Assembly (NCBI GenBank): GCA_036399815.1
Contig: DASWMK010000202.1
Span: forward strand, 1-52,360
Length of the DNA stretch: 52,360 nucleotides
Origin: Acidimicrobiales bacterium
GTDB lineage: Bacteria > Actinomycetota > Acidimicrobiia > Acidimicrobiales > DASWMK01
Direction of reading: 5' to 3'
The notes below the pieces were generated by a model. It was not told where the DNA came from. It made no database searches and saw only the letters and a program-made list of their open reading frames with translations. A program made the translations under genes and the position numbers. Below are positions 18,275 to 26,580 of the stretch, one piece after another; the first letter of the stretch is position 1, and each line of letters starts with the position of its first letter.

Positions 18275-19078
18275 ATGGCCGGTCGCACGGCGAAGGTGCT
18301 GGTCCACAGGCTCGCCGGCGGACGGCTGGGCCGGGCGCCGGACGAGGTCGTCGTCGAGGAGCCGCTCGAGATCCGCCTCGACGGCCACCTCGTGACCACC
18401 ACGATGCGCACGCCGGGGCACGACCACGAGCTGGCCGCCGGCTTCTGCTGGACCGAGGGGCTGCTCGGCGGGGCGGCCGTGCAGCGGTGCCGCAGCTGCG
18501 CCGTCGGGCCGCCCGAGGACCGCCGCTGGAACGTCGTCCACGTCGAGACCGGCGGCCGGGCCCCGGTGCCGGAGGCCCGCCTGACCACGACCACGTCGTC
18601 CTGCGGCCTGTGCGGGGCGGCCTCGCTCGACGCCGTCCGCCGGCGCCTGCACCCGCTGCCCGCCCCCCGCCGGTTCGACCTCGACGTGCTGGCCGCCGCG
18701 CCCGCCGCCCTCCGGTCGGCCCAGGACCTGTTCTCCTCGACGGGCGGGGTCCACGCCGCCGGGGCGTTCACGGCCGGCGGCGACCTCGTCGTCGTCCGGG
18801 AGGACGTGGGCCGCCACAACGCCGTCGACAAGGTGGTCGGCCGCCTGCTGCTCGCCCACCGGATGGACGACGCCCGCGACCTCGGCCTCGTCGTCAGCGG
18901 GCGGGCGTCGTTCGAGATCGTCCAGAAGGCGTGGGCCGCCGGCTTCCCGGCCGTCGTGGCCGTGAGCGCGCCGTCGTCGCTCGCGGTGGAGACGGCGAGG
19001 GTGGCCGGCCTCATGCTGGCCGGGTTCGCCAGGGAGGGCCGCCTGAACGTCTACGCGCCGGAGGACGTGCGCAGATGA
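18275..19078 (+). CDS. fdhD: Formate dehydrogenase accessory sulfurtransferase FdhD
   Basis: FdhD passes sulfur from a cysteine desulfurase to the bis-MGD molybdenum cofactor of formate dehydrogenases. The 267 residues include the paired cysteines Cys110 and Cys113 in SSCGLCG, matching the functional CxxC loop, plus EEPLEIRLDG, GHDHELAAGF, and the C-terminal REDVGRHNAVDKVVG and VVSGRASFEIVQKA blocks. The ATG at 18275 follows TAGCCT by 7 nt. No formate dehydrogenase or molybdenum-cofactor gene lies in this window, so its client enzyme is encoded elsewhere. Confidence 0.94.
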   Translation: MAGRTAKVLVHRLAGGRLGRAPDEVVVEEPLEIRLDGHLVTTTMRTPGHDHELAAGFCWTEGLLGGAAVQRCRSCAVGPPEDRRWNVVHVETGGRAPVPEARLTTTTSSCGLCGAASLDAVRRRLHPLPAPRRFDLDVLAAAPAALRSAQDLFSSTGGVHAAGAFTAGGDLVVVREDVGRHNAVDKVVGRLLLAHRMDDARDLGLVVSGRASFEIVQKAWAAGFPAVVAVSAPSSLAVETARVAGLMLAGFAREGRLNVYAPEDVRR

Positions 19079-19127
19079 CCATGCCCCCCGCGGTGCGAAC
19101 CGGCCCCCCGGCCTGAGAGAATCGGGT

Positions 19128-19778
19128 ATGGCCGCGGGGAGGGGTCGTCGGGGGAGGCGCGCCGGTGCGCTGGCGGTGGTGCTCGCCGTCGCCGCGCTCG
19201 CGGGCGCCTGCAGCGGGTCGGGCTACCAGTACGTGACGAACCGCTCCGCCGGCACCTACTTCAAGATCCCCGACGACTGGGAGCTGTTCGAGGTCACCGT
19301 CGAGGACCGGCCCGAGGCCGTCGCCCCCGACCGGCCGTGGCAGGTGGTGTTCGACGCCTCGCCCGACCCGTCGCTCGAGCACCTCGGCGAGCTGGGCGAC
19401 CATCCCGTCGGGTTCGCCAAGATCGTCACCTACACGAGCGAGAGCGACCGCTCGACGGTGTCGCTGTCCACCTTGCGGGGCCTCGCCATCAACGGCCAGG
19501 GCGATCCGCTGGCCCTGATCGCCGACGGCAACGACAGCATCGAGCTGGTCGACTACCAGGACGTCGTCACCGACGACGGCTACCACGGCAACCGGATCGT
19601 GCTGAACGTGAAGACCACGGGCGGCGACTTCGCCACCGTCGCCCAGATCGCCATGCTCGACCCGGCCACCACGAAGCTGTACCAGCTCCAGGTGGCCTGC
19701 CTGTCGTCCTGCTTCGACCGCTACCGCACCGAGATCGACCGCCTGCTCGACTCCTGGACGATCGACCCGAAGGACTGA
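19128..19778 (+). CDS. Putative secreted lipoprotein, unrecognised
   Basis: A 216-residue protein with an Arg-rich n-region, a hydrophobic core and a lipobox-like LAGAC with Cys28, so probably a lipid-anchored extracytoplasmic protein. The mature part (YFKIPDDWELFEV..., ending LLDSWTIDPKD) resembles PsbP/LpqN-like beta-sheet lipoproteins that begin with a 'YF.IP..W' strand and end with a 'DS...' helix; this is a resemblance, not a firm family call. Two cysteines near the C-terminus (CLSSC) could form a disulfide. It is followed after 10 bp by the FtsH-like protease and is probably cotranscribed with it. Confidence 0.75.
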   Translation: MAAGRGRRGRRAGALAVVLAVAALAGACSGSGYQYVTNRSAGTYFKIPDDWELFEVTVEDRPEAVAPDRPWQVVFDASPDPSLEHLGELGDHPVGFAKIVTYTSESDRSTVSLSTLRGLAINGQGDPLALIADGNDSIELVDYQDVVTDDGYHGNRIVLNVKTTGGDFATVAQIAMLDPATTKLYQLQVACLSSCFDRYRTEIDRLLDSWTIDPKD

Positions 19779-19788
19779 GGGAGCACCG

Positions 19789-22263
19789 ATGACCGACCAA
19801 GGGGGTCACGCCGGGCTGGCCTGGCCCGACCACGACAGCGGGCCCGTCCCGCCGCCCGACCACGTCGCGGCCGGCCGGGACGAGCGCCCCACCCGCAAGC
19901 CCCTCGCCTTCTGGGACCGGGTGAAGTTCCTCCTGCTGTTCGTCCTCCTGTTCTGGTTCTTCGTCTGGTCGAACCTGTCCGACAACCCGATCATCACCAC
20001 GGGGGACGCCTTCCGGGACACCGTCTCGTCGAAGTGGTGGCTGTTCGCCCTGTTCGGGCTGGAGGTCGTCCGCCAGCTCCACTTCCTCGTGGCCGAGCGC
20101 TCGCCCGGCTACCACCGGTTCTGGAGCGAGTCGGTGTTCGGCCGCTTCGAGCGGCGGGCCGGGCGCCTGAACGACTGGAACCGCTACCGGATCGCGAGGG
20201 CGCTGAAGGTCCTCGCCGCGCTGGCGCTGCTCAGCGTCGTGATGGGCGTCCTGTTCGACGTCCACCCGGCCACCGCGCTGTTCGAGCTGCCGGCCCGGCT
20301 CTACACGATCCTGCCCTTCGTCCTCCAGCTGGCCTTCGGCTTCTTCTTCGTCATCTTCCAGTTCGTCGGCCTGTTCTGGTTCCTGTCCCGCGGCGGGGTG
20401 GACGTCTACTTCCCCGACGACATCAAGACCCGGTTCTCCGACGTGTGGGGCCAGGACGCGGTCGTCGACCGGGTGAAGGAGAACATGGTCTTCCTGGAGG
20501 ACCCGGAGACCATCGAGGCCAAGGGCGGCTACGTGCCCGGCGGCATCCTCCTCTGGGGCCCGCCCGGCACGGGCAAGACGCTGATGGCCGAGGCGGTGGC
20601 CGGCGAGACCGGCAAGCCGTTCGTGTTCGTCGACCCCGGCGCGTTCATCAACATGTTCATGGGCGTCGGCATCCTCAAGGTCAAGGGCCTGTTCCGCAAG
20701 CTGCGGAAGCTCGCCGTCCGCTACGGCGGGGTGATCGTGTTCTTCGACGAGGCCGACGCCCTCGGCAACCGCGGCCTCCAGACCCAGCCCGGGTTCGGGG
20801 CCATCGCCCCGAAGGCGGCCTGGGACCCGGCGCCGGCCTGCAACGGCGACGCCTGGCTGTCGCCCCAGGCCCAGTGGGCCCTCCACCAGGCCGAGCTGCC
20901 GGCCACCGCGCCGCCCTCGGGCCTGTCCGACCGCATCATCGCCGGCATGGGGGGGATGGGCGGCGGCGGCATGGGGACGCTCCAGGCCCTCCTCACCGAG
21001 CTGTCCGGCCTGAAGAAGCCGAGGGGCTTCATGAACCGGGTCGTCCGCCGGGTGCTCGGCATGCGGCCCAAGCCGCCGCCCAAGTACCGGATCCTCGTCA
21101 TGATGGCGACGAACATGCCCCAGGCCCTCGACGAGGCCCTGCTCCGCCCCGGCCGCATCGACCGCATCTACAAGGTCGGCTACCCCTCCAAGCAGGGACG
21201 GAAGCGGACCTACGAGGGCTACCTGGCCAAGGTCGCCCACAACCTGTCCGACGAGGAGATCGACAAGCTCGCGGTCATGACGCCCTACGGCACGGGCGCC
21301 ACGATCAAGGACATGGTGAACGAGGCGCTGATCATCGCCATCCGCGACGGTCGCTCCACGATCACCTGGCCCGACATCGTCCGGGCCAAGCAGCTGAAGG
21401 AGCACGGCCCGCCCGACGACGCCGAGTACATCGAGCGGGAGCGCCACGCCACCGCCATCCACGAGGCGTGCCACGCCGTCGTCACCTACCGCACCCGCCG
21501 CCACGTCGTGATCGACATGGCGACCATCGAGCGGCGGGGCGACACCGGCGGCTTCGTCGCCTGGATCCCGCCCGAGGACCAGATGTTCAACTGGCGCTCC
21601 GAGTACGAGGCCGACCTGATGTCGGCGCTCGCCTCCCTCGCCGGCGAGCGGCTGTTCTTCGAGGGCGACAACACCAACGGCGTCGGCGGCGACCTCGCCA
21701 AGTCCACCCGGCTGGCCACGATGATGGAGGGCTACTGGGGGATGGGGTCGACGATCGCCTCCCACCGGGTCAAGCGCGAGCTCGGCGTCGGCGGGGGCGG
21801 CGGCCCCCGGCCGGACAAGCCCGAGGACGAGCAGGAGGACCTGATCTCCGGCCCGCTGGGCGAGCGCATCGAGGGCAACCTGCGCCGGCTGTTCAACGCC
21901 ACCGAGCAGCTGCTGCGGGACTCGCGGTCCGACGTGCTGGCCCTCGCCCACGCCCTGGAGACGTACAAGACGCTCTCGGGCGAGGACGTCATCGCCGTGC
22001 TGGAGGGCCGGCAGGGCCCGATGATCGACGGCCGCCCCTACAAGCTGCCGGAGTTCATCGAGCTGGCCGAGCGCTACCACGAGCGGGCCCTGGAGGCCCA
22101 CCGGCGCCACAGCGCGATCGACGTGCCCCTCCCCGTCTACACGCCGCCGGCGGCCGTGCCGGTCGGCGCGGTGGCCGGCAACGGCGGCTCGCCCGGCCCG
22201 GGCCCCTACGTCTACGAGGTGCCCCACCACGGCGGCAACGGGAGCCGCGGCAACGGTCGGTAG
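19789..22263 (+). CDS. FtsH-like membrane AAA+ zinc metalloprotease (M41), atypical
   Basis: An 824-residue membrane-bound ATP-dependent protease of the FtsH type. The N-terminus has hydrophobic segments at about 46-60, 83-94, 138-156 and 173-199, unlike the usual two helices flanking a periplasmic domain. The AAA module has Walker A GPPGTGKT (257-264), a pore loop FMGVG, Walker B VIVFFDEADA (Asp320, Glu321), and LLRPGRIDR. Between Walker B and the sensor there is an extra ~80 residues including GMGGMGGGGMG. The peptidase domain has HEACH (His558, Glu559, His562) and a candidate third zinc ligand Asp635. All catalytic residues are present, so it is probably active. Canonical FtsH is ~650 residues. 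Confidence 0.85.
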   Translation: MTDQGGHAGLAWPDHDSGPVPPPDHVAAGRDERPTRKPLAFWDRVKFLLLFVLLFWFFVWSNLSDNPIITTGDAFRDTVSSKWWLFALFGLEVVRQLHFLVAERSPGYHRFWSESVFGRFERRAGRLNDWNRYRIARALKVLAALALLSVVMGVLFDVHPATALFELPARLYTILPFVLQLAFGFFFVIFQFVGLFWFLSRGGVDVYFPDDIKTRFSDVWGQDAVVDRVKENMVFLEDPETIEAKGGYVPGGILLWGPPGTGKTLMAEAVAGETGKPFVFVDPGAFINMFMGVGILKVKGLFRKLRKLAVRYGGVIVFFDEADALGNRGLQTQPGFGAIAPKAAWDPAPACNGDAWLSPQAQWALHQAELPATAPPSGLSDRIIAGMGGMGGGGMGTLQALLTELSGLKKPRGFMNRVVRRVLGMRPKPPPKYRILVMMATNMPQALDEALLRPGRIDRIYKVGYPSKQGRKRTYEGYLAKVAHNLSDEEIDKLAVMTPYGTGATIKDMVNEALIIAIRDGRSTITWPDIVRAKQLKEHGPPDDAEYIERERHATAIHEACHAVVTYRTRRHVVIDMATIERRGDTGGFVAWIPPEDQMFNWRSEYEADLMSALASLAGERLFFEGDNTNGVGGDLAKSTRLATMMEGYWGMGSTIASHRVKRELGVGGGGGPRPDKPEDEQEDLISGPLGERIEGNLRRLFNATEQLLRDSRSDVLALAHALETYKTLSGEDVIAVLEGRQGPMIDGRPYKLPEFIELAERYHERALEAHRRHSAIDVPLPVYTPPAAVPVGAVAGNGGSPGPGPYVYEVPHHGGNGSRGNGR

Positions 22264-22272
22264 CCTCGGGTC

Positions 22273-22968
22273 GTGAGCGACGCGACCTCGCCGGAGCCGG
22301 CCCCCCTCGACACCAGGGGGGTCGTCCACCTGTTCTGGAAGGTCACCCCGGCGACCGACCCCGAGGCCGTCGTGGCCGCCGTGAAGCGGGCCGAGGGCGG
22401 CGATCACCAGGTCGTCACCGTCGGCGTGCTCGGGCACAAGGCCGACCTCTGCGTGATGGCCGTCGGCCCCGACCTGTGGCGCCTGCGCGAGCTCCAGGGC
22501 GACCTCGCCGCCGCCGGGCTCGACCTCGTCGACTCCTACGTGTCGCGGACCGAGCTGTCCGAGTACGCCGCCAACGTGCCGGAGCGGGCCAAGCGGGAGC
22601 GGCTCCGCCCGACCCTCCCGCCGGAGGGCAGGACGGCGTTCTGCTTCTACCCGATGTCCAAGCGCCGCCAGCCCGGCCAGAACTGGTACCGGCTGCCGTA
22701 CGAGCAGCGCCTCGAGCTGATGTACGAGCACGGCCGGTCGGGCCGCAACTTCGCCGGCCGGGTCGTGCAGCTCGTCACCGGGTCGACCGGCCTCGACGAC
22801 TGGGAGTGGGGGGTCACGCTCTTCGCAGTGACCCACGACGACCTGAAGGAGGTCGTCTACACCATGCGCTTCGACGAGGCCTCGGCCCTGTACGCCGAGT
22901 TCGGGCCGTTCGTGACGGGGATCGTGGCGCCGGTCGAGGAGCTGGTCGACCGGCTCGTGCGCCGCTGA
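22273..22968 (+). CDS. hemQ: Coproheme decarboxylase HemQ (chlorite dismutase-like)
   Basis: HemQ converts Fe-coproporphyrin III to heme b with hydrogen peroxide, the last step of the coproporphyrin-dependent heme pathway of monoderm bacteria. The 231 residues contain the family core FYPMSKRRQPGQNWYRLP, with the catalytic Tyr at 139, the proximal heme ligand His153 in LMYEHGRSGRNF, and QLVTGSTGLDDWEWGVTLFA. The GTG start follows TAGCCT (22261-22266) by 6 nt. It is convergent with the FKBP gene and 4 bp away. Other heme genes are not in the window. Confidence 0.95.
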   Translation: MSDATSPEPAPLDTRGVVHLFWKVTPATDPEAVVAAVKRAEGGDHQVVTVGVLGHKADLCVMAVGPDLWRLRELQGDLAAAGLDLVDSYVSRTELSEYAANVPERAKRERLRPTLPPEGRTAFCFYPMSKRRQPGQNWYRLPYEQRLELMYEHGRSGRNFAGRVVQLVTGSTGLDDWEWGVTLFAVTHDDLKEVVYTMRFDEASALYAEFGPFVTGIVAPVEELVDRLVRR

Positions 22969-22972
22969 GCGC

Positions 22973-23350
22973 TCAGCCCATCGACACGAGGTCGACCACG
23001 AACACCAGCGTCTCGTTCGGCGCGATCACCCCGCCGGCGCCGCGCGCGCCGTAGCCGAGGGCGGGCGGGATCGTCAGCCGCCGCCGGCCGCCGACCCGCA
23101 TGCCGGCGACGCCCTGGTCCCAGCCGGGGATCACCTGGCCGCCGCCGAGCTTGAACCGGAACGTCTCGCCCCGGTCCCACGACGCGTCGAACTGCTGCCC
23201 GGTCGACCAGGACACGCCGACGTAGTGGACCTCGACCCGCTTGCCGGGCACCGCCTCGTCGCCGGTGCCGACCTCGAGGTCCTCGACCTGGAGGGCCTTG
23301 CCGGGCGGCGGGCCGCCGGGGACGGTCACCTCGGGCTTCGTGGGCGCCAT
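22973..23350 (-). CDS. FKBP-type peptidyl-prolyl cis-trans isomerase
   Basis: A 125-residue single-domain FKBP that catalyses proline isomerisation; no signal peptide, so cytosolic. Family motifs: VEVHYVGVSWSTGQQFDASWDRG, FKLGGGQVIPGWDQGVAGMRVGGRRRLTIPP, and LGYGARGAGGVIAPNETLVFVVDL. The ATG is preceded on the minus strand by TAGGGT (23358-23363) with a 7-nt gap. That hexamer overlaps the -10 of the divergent hydrolase gene. Confidence 0.95.
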   Translation of the reverse strand: MAPTKPEVTVPGGPPPGKALQVEDLEVGTGDEAVPGKRVEVHYVGVSWSTGQQFDASWDRGETFRFKLGGGQVIPGWDQGVAGMRVGGRRRLTIPPALGYGARGAGGVIAPNETLVFVVDLVSMG

Positions 23351-23357
23351 GGCGCCG

Positions 23358-23367
23358 ACCCTACGCT
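23358..23367. promoter_or_regulatory. Bidirectional promoter with two interlocked -10 hexamers
   Basis: Plus-strand TACGCT (23362-23367) is 6 nt before the GTG of the dienelactone hydrolase. Minus-strand TAGGGT (23358-23363) is 7 nt before the ATG of the FKBP gene. The hexamers share the self-complementary TA step at 23362-23363, so one melted region could serve both directions. Confidence 0.65.
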
Positions 23368-23373
23368 GCGGTC

Positions 23374-24174
23374 GTGGCCGACGACGACCTGGCCGGGTTC
23401 GAGCGCACGACGTTCGCCGCCGGCGGCCGGGAGCGGCCCGTGTACCGGGCCGGGTCGGGCCCGGCCGTCGTCGTCGTCGCCGAGATCCCCGGCATCACCC
23501 CGCTCGTCGCCGCCTTCGCCCGGCGGGTCGCCGCCATCGGGTGCACCGCCGTCGTCCCCCACCTGTTCGGCGAGCCGGGGCGCCCGCCGTCGCCCGCCTA
23601 CGGGCTGCGCACGTTCGGCCGGGTGTGCGTGTCGCGGGAGTTCGCGCTGCTCGCCGGCCGGCGGTCGTCGCCGGTGACCTCGTGGCTGCGCGCCCTCGCC
23701 GTCGCCGAGCACGAGCGCTGCGGCGGTCCCGGGGTGGGCGCCGTCGGCATGTGCCTCACCGGCAACTTTGCGCTGGCCATGGCCGTCGAGCCGGCCGTGC
23801 TGGCGCCCGTCCTCAGCCAGCCGAGCCTCCCGCTGCCGGTCACCCGGGCGCGCCGGCGGCAGCTGCACGTGTCCGACGAGGACCTCGCCGTCGTGCGCGG
23901 CCGGGTGCGCGACGAGGGGCTGTGCGTGCTCGGCCTCCGCTTCACCGGGGACCGGCTGTCGCCGCCCGAGCGGTTCGCCCACCTGCGCGAGGCGCTCGGC
24001 GACGGGTTCGTCGCCGTCGAGATCGACTCGTCGCCGGGGAACCCGTGGGACCTGCCGAGCCAGGCCCACTCGGTGCTCACCGAGCACCTCGTCGACCGCG
24101 AGGGCCACCCGACGCGGGACGCGCTCGACCGCGTGCTCGCCCTGTTCCGCGACCGCCTCGTCGGCGGATCGTGA
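23374..24174 (+). CDS. Dienelactone hydrolase family protein
   Basis: A 266-residue alpha/beta hydrolase of the dienelactone hydrolase family. The nucleophile elbow is GMCLTG with Cys127, the acid is Asp193 (FTGDRLSPPERF) and the base His232 (QAHSVLT), giving the Cys-Asp-His triad typical of the family. The family hydrolyses dienelactones in aromatic-ring breakdown, but many members have other ester substrates and no aromatic pathway genes are adjacent. The GTG start follows TACGCT by 6 nt. Confidence 0.88.
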   Translation: MADDDLAGFERTTFAAGGRERPVYRAGSGPAVVVVAEIPGITPLVAAFARRVAAIGCTAVVPHLFGEPGRPPSPAYGLRTFGRVCVSREFALLAGRRSSPVTSWLRALAVAEHERCGGPGVGAVGMCLTGNFALAMAVEPAVLAPVLSQPSLPLPVTRARRRQLHVSDEDLAVVRGRVRDEGLCVLGLRFTGDRLSPPERFAHLREALGDGFVAVEIDSSPGNPWDLPSQAHSVLTEHLVDREGHPTRDALDRVLALFRDRLVGGS

Positions 24175-24234
24175 CGATCCGGCGACCGAAGCGGTGCCAC
24201 CTGGCGTCGCGACGCGACCTACACTCCGGCGATC

Positions 24235-25563
24235 GTGTCGGAGGTCACTGAGGTAGGGAGGCGGCGGCACCCGCTCCTCGCCCTGCTGGCGGGGGCGATG
24301 GCGGTGATGCTCGCGTTCGGCGCACTGGCCGGCCTCGCCGCGCCCGCGTCCGCGCAGGCGCCGCAGGGGGAACGGGTCAGGGGCACGCTGAAGAGCGGCG
24401 AGGACCCCGTCGCCGGCGTCGACATCGTCGTCGCCACGGCCGACGGCCAGGAGGTCGGCACGGCCACGACGGCCGACGACGGGACCTTCGAGCTGGAGCT
24501 CCCCGGGCCGGGCGAGTACACGGCGACCCTCGACGTCGACACCCTGCCGGAGGGGGTCGAGCTGGCCGAGGGGGCGCCCAACCCGCTGCGCTTCCCGATC
24601 CGCACCAACCAGGCCCGCCCCCTGCTGTTCCGGTTCGCGGCCAGCGAGGAGGCGCGGGGCACGGTCGGCGGCGGGAACAGCGAGATCGACCGCGCCCTCC
24701 AGCGCCTCGTCGACGGCATCGAGCTGGGCCTGATCATCGCCATGGCCGCCGTCGGCCTCTCGCTGATCTTCGGCACCACCGGGCTGACGAACTTCGCGCA
24801 CGGCGAGATCGTGACGTTCGGCGCGCTGGTCGCCTGGTACGTCAACGTCAACCTCGACATCCACTTCTTCCCGGCGACGGTGATCGCGGTGATCGTCGGC
24901 GGCCTGGCCGGCGCGCTCCAGGACCGCGTCATCTGGCGGCCGCTGCGCAACCGCGGCACCGGCCTGATCGCCATGCTGGTCATCTCGATCGGCCTGTCGC
25001 TGCTGTTCCGGTACGTGTTCCTGTACCAGTTCGGCGGCCGCACCCGGCCCTACGCCCAGTACGCCGTGCAGCGGGCCTGGCAGTGGGGCCCGGTCGACAT
25101 CGCCCCGAAGACCTTCTACTCGATCCTCGTCTCGCTGCTCGTGCTGTTCCTCGTCGGCCTCGGCCTCCAGCGCACCCGGCTGGGCAAGGCCATGCGGGCC
25201 GTGGCCGACAACGGCGACCTCGCCGCCGCCTCCGGGATCGACACCCAGCGGGTGGTGCTGCTCGTGTGGGTCTTCGGCGGCGCGCTCGCCGCCCTCGGCG
25301 GCGTCCTCCAGGGCCTCAACCAGCAGGTGAGCTGGCAGGTCGGGTTCCAGCTCCTGCTCCTGATGTTCGCCGGCGTCACGCTCGGCGGGCTCGGCACGGC
25401 CTACGGCGCGCTCGTCGGCAGCCTCGTCGTCGGGGTGTTCATCAGCGTCTCGACCATCTGGATCGCGGACGAGCTCAAGAACGTCGGCGCCCTGCTCATC
25501 CTGATCCTCGTCCTCCTCGTGCGGCCCCAGGGGATCCTGGGCCGGGCGGAGCGGATCGGGTAG
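24235..25563 (+). CDS. livH: Branched-chain amino acid ABC permease LivH with N-terminal extracytoplasmic domain
   Basis: Inner-membrane permease of a HAAT-type (Liv) ABC importer, 442 residues. The permease part starts near residue 155 with the family's LGLIIAMAAVGLSLIFGTTGLTN segment and contains MRAVADNGDLAAASGID and the coupling region before VFGGALAALGGVLQG. Unusually, it is preceded by a signal-peptide-like segment ending APASAQA (to about residue 42) and a ~70-residue beta-rich domain resembling carboxypeptidase-regulatory-like (CarboxypepD_reg) folds, with TADDGTFELELPGPGEY. Ordinary LivH is ~300 residues. The GTG follows TACACT by 9 nt. It heads a livH-M-G-F operon. Confidence 0.92.
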   Translation: MSEVTEVGRRRHPLLALLAGAMAVMLAFGALAGLAAPASAQAPQGERVRGTLKSGEDPVAGVDIVVATADGQEVGTATTADDGTFELELPGPGEYTATLDVDTLPEGVELAEGAPNPLRFPIRTNQARPLLFRFAASEEARGTVGGGNSEIDRALQRLVDGIELGLIIAMAAVGLSLIFGTTGLTNFAHGEIVTFGALVAWYVNVNLDIHFFPATVIAVIVGGLAGALQDRVIWRPLRNRGTGLIAMLVISIGLSLLFRYVFLYQFGGRTRPYAQYAVQRAWQWGPVDIAPKTFYSILVSLLVLFLVGLGLQRTRLGKAMRAVADNGDLAAASGIDTQRVVLLVWVFGGALAALGGVLQGLNQQVSWQVGFQLLLLMFAGVTLGGLGTAYGALVGSLVVGVFISVSTIWIADELKNVGALLILILVLLVRPQGILGRAERIG

Positions 25564-25587
25564 CGAGCCGGGCGCGGGGGAGGGCCG

Positions 25588-26580
25588 GTGGACTGGGGAT
25601 CGATCATCGACAACTCGGTGACGGCCATGTTCGGCCTGGAGGCGGTGGTGTTCGCGCTCGCCGCCGTCGGCCTCAACATGCACTTCGGCTACACCGGGCT
25701 GCTGAACTTCGGCCAGGTCGGGTTCATGGCCGTCGGTGCCTACGGCGCCGCCGTCACCGTCAACTACTACGACCTGTCGCTGTGGGCCGGGGTGGTGGCG
25801 AGCCTCGTCCTCGCGCTCGTGCTCGCCCTGCTGCTCGGCCTGCCGACCCTGCGGCTACGGGCCGACTACCTGGCCATCGTCACGATCGCGGCCGGCGAGA
25901 TCATCCGCCTCATCGCCCGGTCCGTGGAGTTCGAGGAGATCACCGGCGGATCGTCGGGCCTCAGCCGCTTCGCCCAGGCCTTCTACGACCTCAACCCCTA
26001 CGGCAACGGCACCTACGGGCTGTGGTTCGTGAAGTTCGACGAGCGCAGGGCCTGGGTCCTCACCGTCGGGTGGCTCCTCGTCATCCTCCTGTCGGTCCTC
26101 GTGTTCCTCCTCATCCGCAGCCCGTGGGGCCGGGTGCTGAAGGCCATCAGGGAGGACGAGGACGCGGCCAGGAGCCTCGGCAAGAACGTCTACTCGTACA
26201 AGATGCAGAGCCTCGTGCTCGGCGGGATCATCGGCGCCTTCGGCGGGCTGCTGCTGGCCATCGGCACCCAGTCCGTCCAGCCCGACTCGTACTCCACGCC
26301 GGTGACGTTCTTCGCCTACACGGCGCTCATCCTCGGCGGCACCGCCCGGATCGGCGGGCCCATCCTCGGCTCCATGCTGTTCTGGGGCCTGCTGGCGCTG
26401 ACCGACAACCTCCTGCGCCAGGCCATCTCGGCCGACTACATCCCGACCTGGCTGATGGACAGCACCCAGGTCGGCCAGGTCCGCTTCATGCTCGTCGGGG
26501 TCGGCCTCGCCGTGCTGATGGTGTTCCGGCCGCAGGGGATCTTCGGCGACCGGAGGGAGATCGCGCTCGATGCCCGCTGA
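25588..26580 (+). CDS. livM: Branched-chain amino acid ABC permease LivM
   Basis: Second membrane subunit of the Liv importer, 330 residues, forming the heterodimeric channel with LivH. The family pattern is clear: ALAAVGLNMHFGYTGLLNFGQVGFMAVGAYG near the N-terminus, LRADYLAIVTIAAGEIIRL, the coupling helix segment GRVLKAIREDEDAARSLGKN, and the C-terminal VFRPQGIFG. A GGGGGAGGG stretch just upstream of the GTG can act as ribosome site, unlike the leaderless first gene. It overlaps livG by 11 bp. Confidence 0.95.
   Translation: MDWGSIIDNSVTAMFGLEAVVFALAAVGLNMHFGYTGLLNFGQVGFMAVGAYGAAVTVNYYDLSLWAGVVASLVLALVLALLLGLPTLRLRADYLAIVTIAAGEIIRLIARSVEFEEITGGSSGLSRFAQAFYDLNPYGNGTYGLWFVKFDERRAWVLTVGWLLVILLSVLVFLLIRSPWGRVLKAIREDEDAARSLGKNVYSYKMQSLVLGGIIGAFGGLLLAIGTQSVQPDSYSTPVTFFAYTALILGGTARIGGPILGSMLFWGLLALTDNLLRQAISADYIPTWLMDSTQVGQVRFMLVGVGLAVLMVFRPQGIFGDRREIALDAR

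Noticed and set aside
19567-22836. A 1089-codon minus-strand open frame
   Set aside because: It is antisense to the FtsH-like gene and hemQ, whose protein motifs are clear. It has no recognisable domain.
22965-22976. 12-bp perfect palindrome CTGAGCGCTCAG between hemQ and FKBP
   Set aside because: It includes both convergent stop codons and is too short, without loop, to call a terminator or operator.
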